Both the position numbers and the translations under genes were made by a program. Under the pieces are notes generated by a model that saw only the letters and a list, made by a program, of their open reading frames with translations, was not told the DNA's origin and ran no database searches. Source: Spartobacteria bacterium (GTDB taxonomy: Bacteria > Verrucomicrobiota > Kiritimatiellia > RZYC01). From it: a stretch of 64,000 nucleotides of DNA. Shown piece after piece: positions 17,481 through 26,377 of this stretch (the stretch's first letter is position 1; every line of letters starts with the position of its first letter). Location: the NCBI GenBank assembly GCA_009930475.1, contig RZYC01000014.1, forward strand, positions 1-64,000. The letters are read 5' to 3'.

Positions 17481-18375
17481 TCAAAGTATCCATTTGCCTC
17501 TAACGGCCGTCGGGTTGCGTGTGTCATCCTCCGCGAAGGCGTCCGCTACCCGTTTGACGGAAATCGAGTTGGCCGACTATGAAGAGCAGCAAAGGGAGCT
17601 CGAGCGAGAAGAGCGTCGCCGGCGGTTGTCCAAGCTGAGTCCGCAAGCCAAAAAGCAGTTTATCATCAACATGCGCAGGCAGGCGGCAGAGAAAGCTGTT
17701 GCACAGGCTGCCGTGGCAGAGGTAAAGGCCGAACCGGAAGCCTCGCCCGTGGTCGTGGAAGCCCCGCCCGCCCCGCCGCCGGTGGATATCCAAAAGATAT
17801 CGCGCGATATTAGGCGTCAGATGGAGGTAGATTGGGCTCCGAAAATTCGTCAGGAAGTGGAAAATCAGTACCGCAAGAATTTAGAGGATGCGCTGAAACA
17901 GCAACAGGACAAAATGCAGACCATCATGCAGGCGGAAAAGGAAATTTATCAGCGCAATTACGAACAATTTATACATAAAATGGATGCATTTATCGACAAA
18001 ATGCGAGGCGAAGTGGCTCATCAGGTGATTAATCGCTCGCTGGACATTGCAGAGATCATTCTGCGGCACTCCCTGCCTGATCGGGATATGCTGGCCAGTC
18101 TGCTCAAATCCACACTGGAACCGATTTCGGATTTACAGGGGGCGCGGGTCCGGGTGCATCCTCAGGCACTGGATTTAATGCGAAAAGGCGATTCCGATTA
18201 CGAGGGGCGGCTGGAAATTATAGCCGACGGCTCGTTGCAACCCGGTGATATTGTCATCGAAAGCCGCAATGGCATCTTTGATGCTCGAATCAGTCAACGA
18301 TTAGAAATCTTAAAAGAGCAGCTGAGACAACGGGTTGGACATTTACATGGAATTGAAACCGAATCTAAGACTTGA
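17473..18375 (+). CDS. fliH: Flagellar export stator protein FliH
   Basis: About 300 residues from the ATG at 17473, which overlaps the fliG stop; ATGs at 17464 and 17467 are also in frame. The N-terminal half is highly charged with a Pro/Ala-rich linker (residues 75-105). A coiled coil then leads into the V-ATPase subunit E-like C-terminal domain (DIAEIILRHSLPDRDMLASLL, VRVHPQALDLM, GDIVIESRNGIFDARISQRLE). FliH holds and regulates the FliI ATPase. The fliH frame continues 29 nt into fliI, so the two are likely coupled. Confidence 0.9.
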   Translation: MSNQSIHLPLTAVGLRVSSSAKASATRLTEIELADYEEQQRELEREERRRRLSKLSPQAKKQFIINMRRQAAEKAVAQAAVAEVKAEPEASPVVVEAPPAPPPVDIQKISRDIRRQMEVDWAPKIRQEVENQYRKNLEDALKQQQDKMQTIMQAEKEIYQRNYEQFIHKMDAFIDKMRGEVAHQVINRSLDIAEIILRHSLPDRDMLASLLKSTLEPISDLQGARVRVHPQALDLMRKGDSDYEGRLEIIADGSLQPGDIVIESRNGIFDARISQRLEILKEQLRQRVGHLHGIETESKT

Positions 18376-19672
18376 AGAAGCCCTGACGGGCATGCGTGAA
18401 ATGACCTTTGTTCGTCCGGAAGGACGCGTGGTGGAGGTCACCGGATTAACGGTCAAAGCCATCGGCCCGCCTGTTTCTATCGGCGACATGACCTTGCTGG
18501 AATGCGAATCACCCCGAGGCATCGTGCGCATTCCCAGTGAGGTTGTGGGATTTCAGGGTCAGCACGTACTGGTCATGCCCTACGGGGATTTAGCGGGCAT
18601 TCGGCCGGGTGCCAGAGTCATACCTGCAGGCCGGTTAACCGTGCGTGCCGGTTATTCCATGCTGGGACGGGTATTGGATGGTCTGGGTCAGCCCATAGAT
18701 GGGAAACCTGCCCCATGGAATACTGAAGCGGTGGAAATCGAACGCGATGCACCACCTGCCATGTTGCGAAATCCTCTGAGTGAAGTGTTTGCCACGGGTA
18801 TTCGCGCTATCGATGGCGTGTTGACCATGGCCAAAGGCCAGCGCATTGGCATTATGGCCGGCAGCGGCGTGGGAAAGAGCGTGCTGCTGGGTTCGCTGGC
18901 ACGGAATTCTGTGTCGACGGTCAATGTGATTGCATTGATCGGAGAACGCGGACGCGAAGTTCGGGATTTCATCGAAAAGAATTTAGGACCCGAAGGAATG
19001 GAGCAGTCCGTGGTCGTGGTGGTCACATCCGATAAATCACCGATGGAGCGCATGAAAGGTGCCTTCACCGCGATGGCTGTCGCCGAATATTTTCGTGATA
19101 AAGGCGAAGATGTATTGTTTCTGATGGATTCGGTGACACGCTGTGCCATGGCCAAACGCGAAGTGGGGCTGGCCATTGGCGAGCCGCCGACAACCAAAGG
19201 ATATCCTCCCAGTGTCTTCAGTTTTTTGGCTCGTTTACTGGAACGCTCCGGTGCTTCGGAAAAGGGCAGTATTACCGCCTTGTATACCGTGCTGGTGGAA
19301 GGCGACGATATCAATGATCCTATCGGCGATACTGTGCGTTCAATTGTGGATGGCCACATTGTGCTCTCACGGAAACTGGCCTCCTTAAACCATTATCCCG
19401 CCATTGATCTCAAAGTGAGTGTCAGCCGTGTAATGAGCGATGTGGCGTCATTAAAACACAAGGATCTGGCTGGAAAACTGCGGTCTGTTTTGTCCGTGTA
19501 TGAAAAAGCGGAAGATCTCATTAATATCGGGGCTTACAGCAAGGGGGCCAATCCCAAGATCGACGAAGCCATTGCCCGCATCGACGGGATCAATCGTTTT
19601 TTATGTCAGCGACCGGAAGAGGCCATTGGCTTTGAAGACACGTTGAAACAACTGGAGGTCGCGCTACGATGA
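18347..19672 (+). CDS. fliI: Flagellar export ATPase FliI
   Basis: 441 residues from the ATG at 18347; the frame also has an upstream TTG at 18335. The F1-beta-like ATPase core is complete: Walker A GIMAGSGVGKSVLL, ALIGERGREVRDFIEK, Walker B DVLFLMDSVTRCAMAKREV, and EPPTTKGYPPSVFSFLARLLERSG. The C-terminal FliI-specific region binds substrate-chaperone complexes. FliI energises docking and unfolding of flagellar export substrates at the cytoplasmic face. Its stop overlaps the fliJ start in an ATGA. Confidence 0.97.
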   Translation: MELKPNLRLEEALTGMREMTFVRPEGRVVEVTGLTVKAIGPPVSIGDMTLLECESPRGIVRIPSEVVGFQGQHVLVMPYGDLAGIRPGARVIPAGRLTVRAGYSMLGRVLDGLGQPIDGKPAPWNTEAVEIERDAPPAMLRNPLSEVFATGIRAIDGVLTMAKGQRIGIMAGSGVGKSVLLGSLARNSVSTVNVIALIGERGREVRDFIEKNLGPEGMEQSVVVVVTSDKSPMERMKGAFTAMAVAEYFRDKGEDVLFLMDSVTRCAMAKREVGLAIGEPPTTKGYPPSVFSFLARLLERSGASEKGSITALYTVLVEGDDINDPIGDTVRSIVDGHIVLSRKLASLNHYPAIDLKVSVSRVMSDVASLKHKDLAGKLRSVLSVYEKAEDLINIGAYSKGANPKIDEAIARIDGINRFLCQRPEEAIGFEDTLKQLEVALR

Positions 19673-20127
19673 AATCATTTACTTTTTCTCTTCAAAATGT
19701 ACTTGATGTACAGACCGCACGCCGTGATGCCATTGAGCAGGAACTGGGGCGCTGTCTGCAGGAGCTGGATGTGCTGCAGGTCATGCGCCGCACCATTGCG
19801 GTACGGATTGAAAAGGAACTGCAACTCATGGCCGCATCGATGCGTACAGGGTTTAATGTACAGGAATATCGCAGACATGGTGTTTTTATTGAAGAATGTC
19901 AGCGTCGTATGTTACGTGTAGCCGAGCAGATCAATGAAATAGAAACAAAAGCCGAGGCGATTCGTAAACGGTTGGCCGATGCCATGCGTCGCTGTAAAAC
20001 AACGGAAAAACTTCGCGATAAAGAGCGGGTTGCTTGGGATACGGTGGAACGCAGGTTGGAGCAGGACGCACTGGATGAGGTGGCCGTGACAGGATACTAT
20101 CGTAAAATCAGGGAGCAGGCGGGATGA
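19669..20127 (+). CDS. fliJ: Flagellar export chaperone FliJ
   Basis: 152 residues forming an almost continuous two-helix coiled coil, the expected fold of FliJ. It starts KSFTFSLQNVLDVQTARRDA, the common FliJ N-terminus. FliJ is the central stalk of the FliI hexamer and escorts export chaperones to FlhA. It overlaps fliI by 4 nt and the next gene by 4 nt, so translation is likely coupled across all three. Confidence 0.9.
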   Translation: MKSFTFSLQNVLDVQTARRDAIEQELGRCLQELDVLQVMRRTIAVRIEKELQLMAASMRTGFNVQEYRRHGVFIEECQRRMLRVAEQINEIETKAEAIRKRLADAMRRCKTTEKLRDKERVAWDTVERRLEQDALDEVAVTGYYRKIREQAG

Positions 20128-20765
20128 AGTCATTTTTTAAAATCGGTTTTTTTGTACTGGTATTTGTATGTCTCATATTAATCGCAGGGCTTGTGGTGAG
20201 CCTGGTGATGTATTCCAAGGCGGAAAAGAAGCGTCCCAAAGTGGTTGAAAAAGCCTTGTCCCCCGCAGAATCTATCCGCTTGTTTTCTGCCGATCGCAGT
20301 AAATTTATCAATGAGCTGGTGGATGAGCTGAAGGCGCGGGAAGTGGAGCTGATTCAGCTGAAAGATGCGCTGTCGTCTAAAGATCAGGAATTGAAGCTGC
20401 GGGCAAAGACCTTTGATACCGTAAATGAAAAATTTGCCGGGGTGAAATCGCAGGTGCAGGGCTTGCAGGTTCGTGTTGAAACAGAACTTTCTGCTGCGGA
20501 AGATATTGATAGAAATAACTTTACAAAACTTGCAGATATGTGTGCAAAGATGGAGCCGGAAGCGGCATACGAAGTGCTTAAGGAACTTGATCCAGATCGA
20601 GCCGCGATCATTCTCAGTATGCTGGATGACCGCCCGGCCGCACAGGTTTTGAATGCGGCGGCGGGCATGGGCAACGAGGGTGCTGTGATGGCGGCTAAAT
20701 GGATGGAAGCCATGGAAAAACTGAAAAAGAACGGTGAAGAAGGCAGCGTTTCACCGGAAGGATAG
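20124..20765 (+). CDS. MotE-like flagellar protein (membrane helix, coiled coil, MgtE-N)
   Basis: 213 residues: one N-terminal transmembrane helix (about 5-30), a coiled coil (about 60-130) and an MgtE-N-like helical domain (KLADMCAKMEPEAAYEVLKE, LDPDRAAIILSMLDDRPAAQ). This architecture matches MotE-type proteins encoded after fliJ in several phyla, where they assist stator assembly or periplasmic motor parts. The function here is inferred from architecture and position. It overlaps fliJ by 4 nt and is followed by fliK after 5 nt. Confidence 0.8.
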   Translation: MKSFFKIGFFVLVFVCLILIAGLVVSLVMYSKAEKKRPKVVEKALSPAESIRLFSADRSKFINELVDELKAREVELIQLKDALSSKDQELKLRAKTFDTVNEKFAGVKSQVQGLQVRVETELSAAEDIDRNNFTKLADMCAKMEPEAAYEVLKELDPDRAAIILSMLDDRPAAQVLNAAAGMGNEGAVMAAKWMEAMEKLKKNGEEGSVSPEG

Positions 20766-20770
20766 GCATC

Positions 20771-22339
20771 ATGAGTTCGAGTATTGCACGCGTTGATAAC
20801 GAGGGGGCGATTCCTGCGGAGTCTATGACAGAATCGGTCTTTGAATCGTCGGATGCGTCACAGCTGTTTGGTTTGTTGCTGGGCGGTATGATCGGATCGG
20901 GTGATGATTCGTGGAATGATTTAGCGGCGATGACCCGGCGGCCGGAATCATCCCCGGAACTGCCGGATGCACAGTTGGCATCGGACGGCGGAGTCGATGC
21001 GGAGCGGAAATGGGCCGAAGGCTCCACCTATAACACCTTTGTTTCAGACTGGAAAAATCCTATGAGTACGCTGTCGCCTGCGTCCGGTCAAACCGATAAC
21101 CGGGGTTCCTGCGGTGATGATTTGACGAGTGGAAAGACGCCCTCTGCCATGGATTCCTCCGCGCAGAGCAGTGATGTCGCGACGCAGAAAAATGCAGTGC
21201 TTCACCATACAGCGCAGACTTCAGGTGAAAAAGAGGTGTCGACGCAGCAGGAGACGAAAGCTGACGCGGCCCAAGGTCAGAAAACCGAGACCGCTGCCAA
21301 TGAAACCACCGATGGAGCCAAAGCAGAGGTCACCCATGCAGTGCCTGATACGGCGGCAGGGAATGAAGCCTGCCTGGAACGTCCAGCAGCGGCCAGTCAG
21401 AGCGGCGATAAGCAGGCGGATGAACTGGTGGAGGAAATGTTGGCCGAGGACGAGGTCGGGGATGAAGAATCCGATGCGGCGGTACAGGATTTAGTGGATT
21501 TAGTGGAACAGTCCGGTACGTCATCGGTCACTGCCGAGCCGGTCGGTGCCGACGTTGCGGCCGTTTCTTCTGAAGCTGAAGTCGCGATGTCCGCAGCGGA
21601 TATGTCCGTTGCAGCCGCTGGAAACGGAGCGGGAACGGCGGATGGACAGACCTCGGGAGGCGCATCGGACGGGGGACAGGATGCGTCGTCAAAAGGCGGG
21701 CAGAGCGAGGAAAGTATTTTAGCAGGCATCGCTGCGGCATCGCGGGCGCGTGTGGGATCGTTTTCATCAAAAATGGCCGATGCTATGATGAGCGAACTGC
21801 AGACCGCAACTCAGGACGCGGGATCCACGGCGACGGGAATGGCGACGGGGGCGTCGGTAAATGTTGCCGGAACAAGCAGCGTAAATATCCAGCTGGAGCG
21901 TATTCAGGACTTAGTGCGTCGCTTTGACGAACACCTGCTTTCCATGATCAAAACCTCTGATTCAGAGATGACCATGACCATTTCCCCTGAAAAATATGGG
22001 AAACTCGTGGTCAGCTGCAAAGAAACCGACGACGGTCTGGCGGTGCAGGTTCAGGCACAAAATCCTGCGGTATGCGACCTGCTTACTCAGGAGACGGATG
22101 GTATTAAGCAGTTTTTGCAGCAGAGCGGCTATCGATTGTCAGGATTTGATGTGTTTTCCGGAAACGGAGAGTCATTCGATCGCGGCCAGCAGGCCGGCAG
22201 TGATTATGATGGCCGAGAAGAGGCCGGGCTGCCGCGCTGGAGCGGTGGAGGGTCGCAGGGAGACGATGTGTCGTCGGATGAGGTGGCTACCTCTTCGGGA
22301 ACCGGCATAACGGATCAGGGCGTGTGGTTTCTCGCTTAG
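20771..22339 (+). CDS. fliK: Flagellar hook-length control protein FliK
   Basis: 522 residues. The first 370 are low-complexity, rich in Ala, Ser, Glu and Asp, as in the flexible molecular-ruler part of FliK. The C-terminal domain (about 385-470) is the conserved Flg_hook fold, with MTMTISPEKYGKLVVSCKET, LAVQVQAQNPAVCDLL and LQQSGYRLSGFDVF. It measures hook length and switches export specificity. Divergence of the N-terminal part is normal. The gene precedes flgD, the hook cap, by 49 nt. Confidence 0.9.
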   Translation: MSSSIARVDNEGAIPAESMTESVFESSDASQLFGLLLGGMIGSGDDSWNDLAAMTRRPESSPELPDAQLASDGGVDAERKWAEGSTYNTFVSDWKNPMSTLSPASGQTDNRGSCGDDLTSGKTPSAMDSSAQSSDVATQKNAVLHHTAQTSGEKEVSTQQETKADAAQGQKTETAANETTDGAKAEVTHAVPDTAAGNEACLERPAAASQSGDKQADELVEEMLAEDEVGDEESDAAVQDLVDLVEQSGTSSVTAEPVGADVAAVSSEAEVAMSAADMSVAAAGNGAGTADGQTSGGASDGGQDASSKGGQSEESILAGIAAASRARVGSFSSKMADAMMSELQTATQDAGSTATGMATGASVNVAGTSSVNIQLERIQDLVRRFDEHLLSMIKTSDSEMTMTISPEKYGKLVVSCKETDDGLAVQVQAQNPAVCDLLTQETDGIKQFLQQSGYRLSGFDVFSGNGESFDRGQQAGSDYDGREEAGLPRWSGGGSQGDDVSSDEVATSSGTGITDQGVWFLA

Positions 22340-22388
22340 TAGAATGGTTTGGATTGGGTAACAGCGAATAGCGCGAAGGGCGGACAAA

Positions 22389-22820
22389 ATGGCAGTAACA
22401 GATGTGAGCATGGAAACAGCCGGTGTGGTGGATCCGACACTGTACGGCATTGAAGTCAGCGATGAAGCTGGCGGTGCCATGGGGAAAGATGAATTTATGA
22501 CGCTGCTGATCACAGAAATGCAGAATCAGGATCCCATGGATCCCGTGGATAACAAAGAAATGATCGCGCAGTTGGCACAGTTTTCTTCACTGGAGCAGAT
22601 ACAGAATCTGAATGAACAGTTCGATACGTTCCGCGCCAACAACAACTTGGCATTTGCCACCGGATTGCTGGGCAATAATGTGGGGATTCAAAGCGGAATG
22701 GAAACCGTATATGGCGTGGTGAACAATGTGTCGCTCAGTGACGGACTGGTAAAGGTGACCGTGGGTGAAACAGAATACGATGCGTCGGACTTAGTTTCGA
22801 TGAGCTTGCCGGAAGAATAA
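22389..22820 (+). CDS. flgD: Flagellar hook-capping protein FlgD
   Basis: 143 residues, a short FlgD. The conserved N-terminal capping motif is clear: GKDEFMTLLITEMQNQDPMD followed by DNKEMIAQLAQFSSLEQIQNL. The C-terminal Ig-like/tudor domains are largely missing (only about 50 residues after the motif), as in several short FlgDs. It caps the growing hook and is itself exported. Confidence 0.93.
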   Translation: MAVTDVSMETAGVVDPTLYGIEVSDEAGGAMGKDEFMTLLITEMQNQDPMDPVDNKEMIAQLAQFSSLEQIQNLNEQFDTFRANNNLAFATGLLGNNVGIQSGMETVYGVVNNVSLSDGLVKVTVGETEYDASDLVSMSLPEE

Positions 22821-22843
22821 AAAGGGAATAGCGGAGGTATATC

Positions 22844-23656
22844 ATGATTGGCAGTATGTGGGATGGCGTATCGGGTCTCATGACACATCAGCAGCGGATG
22901 GATGTGATCGGCAATGACATTGCGAATGTAAACACGGTGGCATTTAAAGAAAGCAACGTGACATTCAAGGAACAGCTGGTGAATACGCTGAATTCGCCGA
23001 CAGCCAACACGCTGGGTAAGCAGATTGGCATGGGCGTGATGATGGGTTCGATTTCCAGGAATTTTCGGGACGGGGTTCTGACCTCTACCGAGCGTTCCAC
23101 CAATATCGCTATCGGCGGGGACGGATTTTTTCAGGTGCAGGACGCCGCCGGTGGCCTGCACTATACTCGGGCCGGTGAATTCACGTTTGTTACCGATGGG
23201 AATAATCCGCCCGCAGAAAAGTATTTAAAGAATTCCAGCGGCAATACCCTGTGCGACGGAGCCGGCCAGCCCATCGCTTTTCCCGCCGGAGCCGCGAACG
23301 ATATTATTGATTTCGCCATTGCTACTGACGGCACCGTGACAGGGGTCGATGTAACTGGTGCACAGGTGGCTCTGGGACAGGTGCAGGTCGCTCGTTTTGC
23401 CAATAACAACGGTTTATCCAGCATCGGGCATAATATGTACGATGTGGTGGACGAAGCCTCCGGGCCGGCTCAGTTCGGGGCCCCCGGTGATCCGGGATAC
23501 GGTGCGCTTTATCAGGGGTATCTGGAAAACTCCAATGTGGATCTCGCGAAAGAATTTACCGAAATGATCATCACCCAGCGCGGTTTCCAGGCAAATTCCC
23601 GTTCGATTACCACCGGTGACGAAATGCTTCAGGAAATTATGTCGCTGAAACGATAA
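22844..23656 (+). CDS. flgE: Hook protein FlgE, short form (FlgE/FlgF/FlgG family)
   Basis: 270 residues with the rod/hook N-terminus (MTHQQRMDVIGNDIANVNTVAF), the D1 segment FLQ-like GGDGFFQVQD...YTRAGEFTF, and the C-terminus NVDLAKEFTEMIITQRGFQA. Classical FlgE is about 400 residues, so the outer D2/D3 domains are nearly absent. By length alone it could be FlgG or FlgF, but its place right after fliK and flgD argues for the hook subunit. No second hook-like gene is in the window. The ribosome site is GCGGAGG, 9 nt before the ATG. Confidence 0.82.
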   Translation: MIGSMWDGVSGLMTHQQRMDVIGNDIANVNTVAFKESNVTFKEQLVNTLNSPTANTLGKQIGMGVMMGSISRNFRDGVLTSTERSTNIAIGGDGFFQVQDAAGGLHYTRAGEFTFVTDGNNPPAEKYLKNSSGNTLCDGAGQPIAFPAGAANDIIDFAIATDGTVTGVDVTGAQVALGQVQVARFANNNGLSSIGHNMYDVVDEASGPAQFGAPGDPGYGALYQGYLENSNVDLAKEFTEMIITQRGFQANSRSITTGDEMLQEIMSLKR

Positions 23657-23765
23657 GTAATAAAGGCGGGCCGGGAAAAAAGTCGCTGCCCGCTTGGTAA
23701 ACGATTTTCGTTGTCAGTGCTTGCGCAGCTCCTTATTATCGAATCTATTTACGGGAACTTCTGCT

Positions 23766-23987
23766 ATGATACCGGTAACTGATTTGCATGGCCACAGAGT
23801 GTTTATCAATATCGACAAAATTGAACTGGTCGAAGAGAACCCCGAAACACAGTTACTTCTGACTTCGGGGCGTCGTTTTTATGTTCAAGAGTGTGCCGAT
23901 GAATTGGCCGCACGCATGCTGGCATACAGGCAGAAGTGCTTTGAAGGAGCGGTAGTTCGATTGAAGGCTCAGAAAACGACGGATTAG
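23766..23987 (+). CDS. flbD: FlbD-family small flagellar protein
   Basis: 73 residues from the ATG at 23766; an upstream extension of the frame is not homologous. The sequence begins MIPVTDLHGHRVFINIDKIE and contains TQLLLTSGRRFYVQE, the pattern of the short SwrD/FlbD family (60-80 residues) that sits between flgE and motA in spirochaetes and Firmicutes. In Bacillus, SwrD raises motor power. It is unrelated to the Caulobacter regulator also named FlbD. Confidence 0.88.
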   Translation: MIPVTDLHGHRVFINIDKIELVEENPETQLLLTSGRRFYVQECADELAARMLAYRQKCFEGAVVRLKAQKTTD

Positions 23988-24003
23988 ATCCGGGGAGTAA
24001 ATT

Positions 24004-24783
24004 GTGGATATAGGTACACTGATTGGTATTATTCTTGGCTGGGTGTTGATTGTGATGGCCATCGTGGTGGGTGGCGGCGCCGGATTTTTTAATGTTCCTT
24101 CTTTGATGATTACCGTTGGCGGGGCCTTGTCGGCACTGCTTATTCATTACCCGCTGCCCAAAGTGCTTTCGGTGATCGGGGTGTTACGCAAAGCCTTTTC
24201 CAGTAAAGAACAGGACTATATCGAACTGTTTAAGAAAATGTCTGATCTGGCCGTACGCGCCCGGCGTGATGGATTGCTGGCACTGGAAGATGATATCGAT
24301 AATATGGAAGATCAGTTCATGCGCAAAGGATTTCAGATGGCGGTGGACGGAAATACCATTGAGGTGATTCGCAGTGTTATGGAAGGGGATATTGTTTCTA
24401 TGATTCAGCGGCATCAGGTGGGGCAGGGGGTCTTTAAATCGCTGGGGAATTATGCGCCGTCTTTTGGTATGATTGGAACCCTGATCGGGTTGGTACAGAT
24501 GCTTCAGAAAATGTCCGATCCCAATTCTATCGGAGCCGGCATGGCCGTTGCCTTGATTACCACGCTGTACGGCGCCATGGTGGCCAACCTGGTGGCATTG
24601 CCGCTGGCAGGCAAGCTGGAACAGCGTTCCAATGAGGAAGTATCGCTCAAAAGTATGGTGGTGGAAGGGGTTATTTCTATTCAGGAGGGCAACAGCCCCC
24701 GTATTGTGGAAGAAAAACTGCGCAGTTTCCTGCCCCCGAAAATTCGTAATGCGACGCTGGAACAGCAGGAACAGGGTGCCTAG
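24004..24783 (+). CDS. motA: Flagellar stator protein MotA
   Basis: 259 residues starting at GTG (24004) with GGGGAG 7 nt upstream. Four membrane helices are predicted: GTLIGIILGWVLIVMAIVVG, PSLMITVGGALSALLI, and the C-terminal pair APSFGMIGTLIGLVQMLQKM and GAGMAVALITTLYGAMVANL. The Pro-containing third helix start (YAPSFGMIGT) matches MotA. The cytoplasmic loop carries charged residues that face FliG. With MotB it forms the ion-driven stator. Confidence 0.95.
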   Translation: MDIGTLIGIILGWVLIVMAIVVGGGAGFFNVPSLMITVGGALSALLIHYPLPKVLSVIGVLRKAFSSKEQDYIELFKKMSDLAVRARRDGLLALEDDIDNMEDQFMRKGFQMAVDGNTIEVIRSVMEGDIVSMIQRHQVGQGVFKSLGNYAPSFGMIGTLIGLVQMLQKMSDPNSIGAGMAVALITTLYGAMVANLVALPLAGKLEQRSNEEVSLKSMVVEGVISIQEGNSPRIVEEKLRSFLPPKIRNATLEQQEQGA

Positions 24784-24791
24784 GTGCAGCT

Positions 24792-25574
24792 ATGGCGTTA
24801 GATCCTCCCGAAGAATCGGAAGAAGTCGGATGCCCCATGTGGATGGTATCTTTTGGGGATGCCATGTCGCTGCTGGTTACTTTTTTCGTCATGCTGCTGT
24901 CTTTTACCTCCTTTGAGGAGGCCCAGCTGGCAGAACTGCTGGGAGCTCTGCGCGGTGGACTTAATGCCATTCCTGCTGAAACGTCCGAAGGTTTTAAAGG
25001 ACGCAGTGGTAAAAATATGGGCAGTAAGTACGAGGCGAATGTGCCTGCCGAGGAATTGTCGAAACTGTCCCCCTATGATCAGTCTTTTCAGAAAGAATTT
25101 TCTAAAAATGATATTGGTTCCAGCAGCTCCGATGAATTTTATCTGCGGCTGCTGGAGGAGGGATTGTCGCTCTCCTTTAAAACGGAAACGATGTTTGAGC
25201 CAGGAACCACTCGCCTGATTGAATCTCGTGAATCCATCTTTGGCGTTATGGTGGATATGGTGCGTAATCTGGATAATGAAATCCGGATTGTCAGTGTACT
25301 GCCTGCCAATGTAAAGGTGCTGGATGACCGGGTTTCTACGGCATGGGGGCTCGGCGCGGAACGGGCTGCCGCCATTCAGCTCAAACTGATGGAGATTTAT
25401 CCGCAGTTTTCCACGGATCGGTTTAGTCTGGGGACACGTGTGGAAATTCCGGATAATAAACCCCGTGCGGCCAGTGCGCTGCCTCAGGAACGCATGGAAA
25501 TTACTTTTGTAGGTTATCGTGATCTGCCGGTACTGAATGCAGAGGACTTTATTCTGAAGGGGAATCTGGATTGA
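24792..25574 (+). CDS. motB: Flagellar stator protein MotB
   Basis: 260 residues. The plug/transmembrane region is canonical (CPMWMVSFGDAMSLLVTFFVMLLSF cut here as CPMWMVSFGD then AMSLLVTFFV), with the ion-binding Asp at D23. The periplasmic OmpA-like peptidoglycan-binding domain (about 115-255) is present but divergent; the usual NxxLSxxRA becomes STAWGLGAERAAAI. It pairs with MotA 8 nt upstream. It is followed by a second MotB-like gene whose Asp is replaced. Confidence 0.9.
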   Translation: MALDPPEESEEVGCPMWMVSFGDAMSLLVTFFVMLLSFTSFEEAQLAELLGALRGGLNAIPAETSEGFKGRSGKNMGSKYEANVPAEELSKLSPYDQSFQKEFSKNDIGSSSSDEFYLRLLEEGLSLSFKTETMFEPGTTRLIESRESIFGVMVDMVRNLDNEIRIVSVLPANVKVLDDRVSTAWGLGAERAAAIQLKLMEIYPQFSTDRFSLGTRVEIPDNKPRAASALPQERMEITFVGYRDLPVLNAEDFILKGNLD

Positions 25575-25619
25575 ACTCATTCATTTATCACTATGTTTTC
25601 CCGGCGGGAGTATGTGTTT

Positions 25620-26345
25620 ATGCCCGTTAAGGTAAAACCGGAAAAAGAAGAGCAGGCACCTGCGTACATGTCCATGTACTCGTCGTTATGGTGCATTATG
25701 CTGGCCTTTTTTATCTCGCTGCTGTCGCTGGGGCACGACCGCGCAGAGAACTTTCGCGAGGGCGTCGGTGCTATTCGCAACGCCTTTGGCGTGGATGGCG
25801 GTTTTGGCCTGTTGCAGTTTATTCGCGGCCATCGCAGGGAAGCAGAAGATCAGAATGTGAACTCCCGTCGACAGGATTTGGATGAAGAACCCGAAGAGCG
25901 GGCCGCCCTGATTGGTTTTTTTAAGAATATGCTGTGGAAAGAAGGGCTTTCCAGTGTCGCGATTTTGGATGTGAAGGTGGGACAGAGCGGTGCCAGTGCT
26001 ATTCTCCAGACGCCCGTCGAGTTTTATGATAATACCGCCAGTTTGACGCCCGATTCCCGTAAGTTCCTGAATAAAATCGGGACGATCTTTTACGGTCGTC
26101 CGGATTTGAATGTGCATGTCGAAAGCGTCTACGTGTCGACAAATACGACGATTCAGCACACGCTTCTCGCCCTCCAGCGCAGTTCCTCTGTGGTGCGCTA
26201 TCTGATTGATGAATGTCGTATCGGGGAGGATCGTCTGAGTTCTCTCGGATTTGGCAGTGCGCGGTATTTACCTTTTCTTCCCGACACAAATAATGTTCAA
26301 TCCGTGCTGCTTTCTGTTAATAAACAGCGCAGTGAATCACAATAG
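25620..26345 (+). CDS. MotB-like protein lacking the ion-binding Asp
   Basis: 241 residues from the ATG at 25620, which has GGGAG 9 nt upstream; an earlier ATG at 25593 lacks a ribosome site. The N-terminal membrane segment, APAYMSMYSS then LWCIMLAFFISLLSLG, aligns with that of MotB, but the position of D23 is occupied by Ser (S22). A periplasmic OmpA-like domain follows (about 120-235; QHTLLALQRSSSVVRYLIDE, RLSSLGFGSARYLP). It probably occupies the stator or its periphery without conducting ions, either as a hetero-partner of MotB or as a peptidoglycan anchor. That role is inference; homology to MotB is moderately clear. Confidence 0.75.
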   Translation: MPVKVKPEKEEQAPAYMSMYSSLWCIMLAFFISLLSLGHDRAENFREGVGAIRNAFGVDGGFGLLQFIRGHRREAEDQNVNSRRQDLDEEPEERAALIGFFKNMLWKEGLSSVAILDVKVGQSGASAILQTPVEFYDNTASLTPDSRKFLNKIGTIFYGRPDLNVHVESVYVSTNTTIQHTLLALQRSSSVVRYLIDECRIGEDRLSSLGFGSARYLPFLPDTNNVQSVLLSVNKQRSESQ

Positions 26346-26377
26346 CAGACGGAATGACAGGATACAGGAGTTGAATT

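Noticed and set aside
18688-19359. 223-codon minus-strand frame opposite fliI
   Set aside because: Ser/Pro/Thr-rich antisense product with no ribosome site; fliI is certain.
23673-23696. GC-rich inverted repeat GCGGGC...GCCCGC after the hook gene
   Set aside because: It has no T-run and a 16-base loop, and flbD-motA continue the operon directly; not enough to call a terminator.
24798-25580. 260-codon minus-strand frame opposite motB
   Set aside because: It mirrors motB almost exactly, has no recognisable domain and is antisense to a clear operon gene.
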